A stretch of 64,000 nt of DNA from Lachnospiraceae bacterium (lineage in GTDB: Bacteria; Bacillota; Clostridia; Lachnospirales; Lachnospiraceae), in contig JAAUZU010000029.1 of NCBI GenBank assembly GCA_014804445.1, positions 75,984 to 139,983 of the forward strand, given 5' to 3'. The notes beneath the pieces were generated by a model. That model did no database searches. It had not been told where the DNA came from and saw only the letters and a program-made list of their open reading frames with translations. Below, piece after piece: positions 60,733 to 64,000 of this stretch (positions are counted from its first letter, which is position 1; every line of letters starts with the position of its first letter). Position numbers and translations under genes: made by a program.

Positions 60733-61731
60733 TTATTCCTGATGGGGCGCCGGTCCGGTGGAGCCTCTGACAATGAGAGGCGCCCGTAACAGGATGGAAC
60801 CGATGGTCACATGGTTGAGCAGGCAGGAGAGCGCATAAAAGCCACACTGTCCAAGTGCAATCCTGTCCTGTCTGACCGTGGTAAGGGGCGGCGTTGTGTA
60901 GGCTGTCATGGGCAAATCGTCGAAGCCCACGATGCTGATATCGTCGGGGATACGGACGTCCCTGTCGTCAAACTCCGCGATGGCGGAGATGGCGCGCACG
61001 TCATGGGAAAAGAGGATGGCGGTAACGCCCTGCTCCAACAGCCTGGGGATATATTTGCGTGTGGATTCCGATACGTAATAACCAAGTCCGATATAGTCCT
61101 CATTGATTTCAAGCCCGTATTTTTCGAGGGCATTGATATAGGCGTGGTAGCGTGCCTTTAAAATATAAGAATCCAGCGGGCCTGAGATCAGCCCGATTTT
61201 TTTATGTCCCAATTTGACTAAATGGCGGACTGCCAAATCAAAGCCTTCCTGATTGTCACAGCCCACGGAGGCGATATAAGGGTTGTCGTTGATATAATTG
61301 TCGTAGAGTACGGTGGGGACTTTGGCAGTACGCAGTTCCTGCATCCAGGGGTCTAAAAGCGACAAGCCTAATATAAAGGAAGCCTGATAGCCCTGCTGCA
61401 GCATAAAGACGCTGTAAGGCGTCAGCTTCTGCATATCAATGCTGATGGGAATAACGTCCACGGCCCAGCCGCTGGGTTCTGCCATCTGCTTGAAGCCCAG
61501 CACGATATCATGCCCGAACTGGTTTGGCGTATCGTACTCCATATTTTCCACGAGAATACAAATTTTCTTTTCTCTTTTCTGCATGCGCTTGTTGACATAG
61601 CCAAGCTCCACGGCGGTCTCAAGAATCTGCTTGCGCATCTCATCACTTACGTCAGTGGCATTGTTTAAACCTTTAGAAACGGTACTTTTGGAGATGCCGA
61701 GCTTTGCCGCAATATCATTAATCGTAGCCAT
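60733..61731 (-). CDS. LacI-family transcription repressor
   Basis: This is a 332-residue protein. The LacI helix-turn-helix is at the very start (TINDIAAKLGISKSTVSKGL, then NNATDVSDEMRKQI). A periplasmic-binding-protein-like sensor follows (VLYDNYINDNPYIASVGCDN, GHKKIGLISGPLDSYILKAR and ISIVGFDDLPM). The ATG at the complement of 61729-61731 has AGGAGG seven bases before it; a longer frame to 61818 lacks a site. It is divergent from the ABC binding-protein gene, and palindromes in the gap fit LacI operators. Confidence 0.9.
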   Translation of the reverse strand: MATINDIAAKLGISKSTVSKGLNNATDVSDEMRKQILETAVELGYVNKRMQKREKKICILVENMEYDTPNQFGHDIVLGFKQMAEPSGWAVDVIPISIDMQKLTPYSVFMLQQGYQASFILGLSLLDPWMQELRTAKVPTVLYDNYINDNPYIASVGCDNQEGFDLAVRHLVKLGHKKIGLISGPLDSYILKARYHAYINALEKYGLEINEDYIGLGYYVSESTRKYIPRLLEQGVTAILFSHDVRAISAIAEFDDRDVRIPDDISIVGFDDLPMTAYTTPPLTTVRQDRIALGQCGFYALSCLLNHVTIGSILLRAPLIVRGSTGPAPHQE

Positions 61732-61966
61732 ACAGAACCCTCCTGAAAAATTTGTGAAAGATGACAATAATGTTTTTGCCTGTAAATTGATTATAGCAAG
61801 AGAAATGGCGAAACACAAGCAAGGTTACTAAACTTTATGCCTGTCCTTTTTTTCGTGCCTGCATAAACGACGGGACAGGCTGTGCGGCAAACCGTTACGG
61901 AAAGCGTATCGGAGCGTTTGAAAGTAATATTTTCAGACGAAACGGAACGAAAATTCCAAAACAAAA

Positions 61967-62000
61967 GTTTCGAAACCAAAAAAGAAAAAAGTTTAGAAAC
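61967..62000. promoter_or_regulatory. Pair of candidate LacI operators
   Basis: GTTTCGAAAC (61967-61976, perfect 10-bp palindrome with a central CG) and GTTTAGAAAC (61991-62000) lie 24 bases apart between the LacI gene and the ABC genes. Confidence 0.45.
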
Positions 62001-62067
62001 AATATACAAAGTGTACAATAAAACCAAAAATAAGCATATTTTATAGTAAAAGTGCATAAAAATAGTG

Positions 62068-62096
62068 TTGACCGAAGGGAAATGCTATGGTAGCAT
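62068..62096 (+). promoter_or_regulatory. Promoter of the sugar ABC operon
   Basis: -35 TTGACC (62068-62073) and -10 TAGCAT (62091-62096) with a 17-base spacer. It lies 62 bases before the binding-protein ATG and downstream of the candidate LacI operators. Confidence 0.5.
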
Positions 62097-62158
62097 GCTA
62101 ATATAACGAAACTTAGCAAAACCAATTATTTTCTAAGTAAAAATAAGGAGGAAAAGAA

Positions 62159-63460
62159 ATGAAGAAGCTATTAGTTGCATTGTTGGTAACGGCGATGACT
62201 GTTACATCACTTGCAGGATGTGGAAATAACGACTCCACAGGAGGAAACAGCGGAAACTCCACACCGGCAAACACCGGCGGGGAAAATGCAGGGGGAACGC
62301 CTTCAGGTGAGGTTACGGATGTAACGTTGAAGGTTTGGTGTCCGCAGAACCAGGTAGATACCGGCATTATGGAACAGCAGCAGGCTGCATTTGCTGCAGA
62401 GCATCCGGAGTATAACATTACATGGGTTACTGAAATTGTCGGCGAAGACAAATGCGCAGAGAACCTGTTACGAGACGTAGGCGCGGCTGCAGACGTATTT
62501 ATGTTTGCAAACGACCAGCTTCCCCAGATGGTAGAGGCAGGTGCAATCGCAAGACTTGGCGGAAGCACCGAGGAAATGGTAAAGGAAACGATTGCAGAGT
62601 CCGTTGTGGCAACCGCAGTTGTAGACGACGCACTGTACGGCATTCCTTATACCCACAATACATTCTTTATGTACTATGACAAGACAATTCTTGACGAGTC
62701 AGACATCACTTCTTTAGAGAAGATTATGGCGAAGGAAACTGCAGACAATGTATACAACTTCTATTTTGAATCCGCAGGCGGCTGGAAGCTGGGCTGCTAC
62801 TACTATGGCGCAGGCTTAAGCATCTTCGGACCGGAAGGAAGCGATTTGTCCGCAGGTGTTGACTGGAACAACGCAACCGGTGTTGCAGTTACCAATTACC
62901 TGATTGATTTGATTAACAATCCGAAGTGCGCATACGACGGTGAAATTTCTGTTTCCGAGCTGGCTGAGGACCACAGAATCGGCGCATGGTTTACCGGTTC
63001 CTGGGAGTATGACCTGTACAAGGGCATCCTCGGTGACGACCTTGGTCTGGCAGTGATTCCTACCTTCAATCCCGATGGTACAGACTATCAGCTTCTGGGC
63101 TTCTACGGCTCCAAGTGTATCGGTGTAAACGCACATTCCCAGAACATGGCAGCAGCAGTTGCTTTTGCAGCATTCCTCGGCAATGAAGAGAATCAGCTTC
63201 TTCGCTATGAACTGTCTGCACAGATTCCGGCTAACATCGCAGCAGGCAACAGCGATGCGGTAAAGGCTGACCCGATGGCAACCGTAATCGTAAACGAGGC
63301 AAATATGGCGAGTGTTGCACAGCCTGCAAACTCTGTATTCAGTGCAAGATACTGGACCTATGCAAATGCAATCCCCACCGAAATCAGAAGCGGTGACATT
63401 ACAAAAGACAATGTACAGGCAAAACTGGATGATTTTGTAAACGCTATGACGGCGGAGTAA
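62159..63460 (+). CDS. Sugar ABC transporter substrate-binding lipoprotein (MalE-like)
   Basis: This is a 433-residue protein. A signal peptide with lipobox (LVTAMTVTSLAGCG) is followed by a Gly/Ser/Thr-rich linker and a family 1 solute-binding fold (VTLKVWCPQNQVDTGIMEQQ, then DVFMFANDQLPQMVEAGAI, GIPYTHNTFFMYYDKTIL and HRIGAWFTGSWEYDLYKG). It binds an oligosaccharide outside the membrane and feeds it to the permease encoded next. AAGGAGG precedes ATG 62159. The adjacent GH31 gene suggests an alpha-linked oligosaccharide. Confidence 0.9.
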   Translation: MKKLLVALLVTAMTVTSLAGCGNNDSTGGNSGNSTPANTGGENAGGTPSGEVTDVTLKVWCPQNQVDTGIMEQQQAAFAAEHPEYNITWVTEIVGEDKCAENLLRDVGAAADVFMFANDQLPQMVEAGAIARLGGSTEEMVKETIAESVVATAVVDDALYGIPYTHNTFFMYYDKTILDESDITSLEKIMAKETADNVYNFYFESAGGWKLGCYYYGAGLSIFGPEGSDLSAGVDWNNATGVAVTNYLIDLINNPKCAYDGEISVSELAEDHRIGAWFTGSWEYDLYKGILGDDLGLAVIPTFNPDGTDYQLLGFYGSKCIGVNAHSQNMAAAVAFAAFLGNEENQLLRYELSAQIPANIAAGNSDAVKADPMATVIVNEANMASVAQPANSVFSARYWTYANAIPTEIRSGDITKDNVQAKLDDFVNAMTAE

Positions 63461-63482
63461 AACTCCGGGGGGAGGTTCCAGA

Positions 63483-64000
63483 ATGACGATATTTAAGAAA
63501 AAGGACCGGTCTGCTGCGCGCAGGCCGGCCGATATCAGAATTTCCGAGTCGTTTAAAAACGGAAATATCATCACGAGACTTTCCTTCTTTATATTCGGGC
63601 TTGGAAATCTTATCAACAAACAGATTGTACGAGGCCTGTTGTTCCTTGCCATTGAAATCGGATATTTGTTCTATATGATTTCTTTCGGAATCGGTGCGAT
63701 TGGCAACTTCATTACACTGGGTACGGTGGAGCAGGGGCAGGCATACAATGAGGCCCTCGGTATTTATGAGTATACAGCCGGCGACAATTCCATGCTTTGT
63801 CTGCTGTATGGTGTTATCACATTTGTATTGACCGCAGCAGTCATCTTTGTGGCGTGCATGTCGGGAAAGAGCGCTTACTGTACGCAGTTCCGCAAGGAAA
63901 AGGGTCTGAAGGTGCCGAACTTTAAGGACGATTTGAAATCGCTGCAGGAGGAAAACCTTCACGCATTCCTGCTGACGTTCCCGATTATCGGTATCATCTG
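63483..64000 (+). CDS. Sugar ABC transporter permease (MalF-like), 3' partial
   Basis: The frame starts at ATG 63483 with GGGGAGG upstream and runs off the window after ~172 residues. It has a basic N-terminus, then membrane helices (GLLFLAIEIGYLFYMISFGI, then LCLLYGVITFVLTAAVIFVA) and a further helix start at the edge. Position 22 bases after the binding-protein gene makes this the MalF-type subunit. The partner permease and possible ATPase gene would lie beyond the window. Confidence 0.85.
   Translation, partial: MTIFKKKDRSAARRPADIRISESFKNGNIITRLSFFIFGLGNLINKQIVRGLLFLAIEIGYLFYMISFGIGAIGNFITLGTVEQGQAYNEALGIYEYTAGDNSMLCLLYGVITFVLTAAVIFVACMSGKSAYCTQFRKEKGLKVPNFKDDLKSLQEENLHAFLLTFPIIGII

Overview
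The window looks like a Lachnospiraceae-type Clostridia (Firmicutes) chromosome. Support comes from strong AGGAGG-type ribosome sites, sigma-A promoters, agr-type cyclic peptide signalling, large serine recombinases and a sugar ABC/GH31/LacI locus. Three zones can be told apart.

Zone 1 (about 1-44,175) is the recombinase-proximal part of an integrative/conjugative element. Its backbone genes flank a 33-kb cargo. On the left are a ParA/MinD-like protein and a winged-helix protein. On the right are a sigma-region-4 protein, a DinG/XPD-like helicase, a small DUF6870-like protein and three overlapping large serine recombinases. The cargo is an apparently undescribed contractile-injection-system-like (CIS/T6SS-like) operon headed by a complete agr quorum-sensing cassette (response regulator, histidine kinase, AgrD-like prepeptide, AgrB protease). 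The agrB stop is overlapped by a vWA membrane protein, followed by a putative sheath protein, two Hcp-like tube proteins, a J-domain protein, two FHA proteins, a PP2C phosphatase, a PP2C-like/TPR membrane protein, two unknown proteins (baseplate candidates), an Hsp70/actin-like ATPase and a further unknown. An AT-rich payload end follows: Eag/DcrB-like protein, VgrG/gpD-like hub, PAAR-like (DUF4280-type) protein fused to a tail lysozyme, lipoprotein, papain-like protease, and a second VgrG-like protein carrying a C-terminal PD-(D/E)XK-like nuclease with its immunity gene. Downstream lie decayed immunity genes, a dead IS5-family copy, an intact IS110-family element and a second agr-type sensor/regulator pair lacking agrBD. 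No ClpV-type AAA+ ATPase, TssJLM complex or Ser/Thr kinase is visible in the window.

Zone 2 (about 44.2-57.5 kb) is an accessory island. It contains a DUF2806-like protein, a heavily mutated AAA/DUF4143 pseudogene, and a compact four-gene cassette. The cassette encodes a MORC/Hsp90-like plus histidine-kinase-like ATPase, a receiver protein, an HNH nuclease and an Eco57I-class DNA methyltransferase, and is a good candidate defence system. It is followed by small modules (GNAT-like pair, broken brnT/brnA, lipoprotein/SUKH immunity genes). These are separated by repeated fragments of the tail of a polysaccharide deacetylase gene, which suggests serial insertion at one spot.

Zone 3 (57.4-64 kb) is ordinary carbohydrate metabolism: a divergent AraC regulator, a GH31 alpha-glycosidase, a LacI regulator and the start of a sugar ABC transporter (binding lipoprotein and a first membrane protein running off the window).

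Base composition changes inside the vWA gene (about 6.07 kb) and again at about 19.25 kb. The more GC-rich structural core is therefore bracketed by AT-rich sensing and payload modules. All function calls are by reading; no database search was run.
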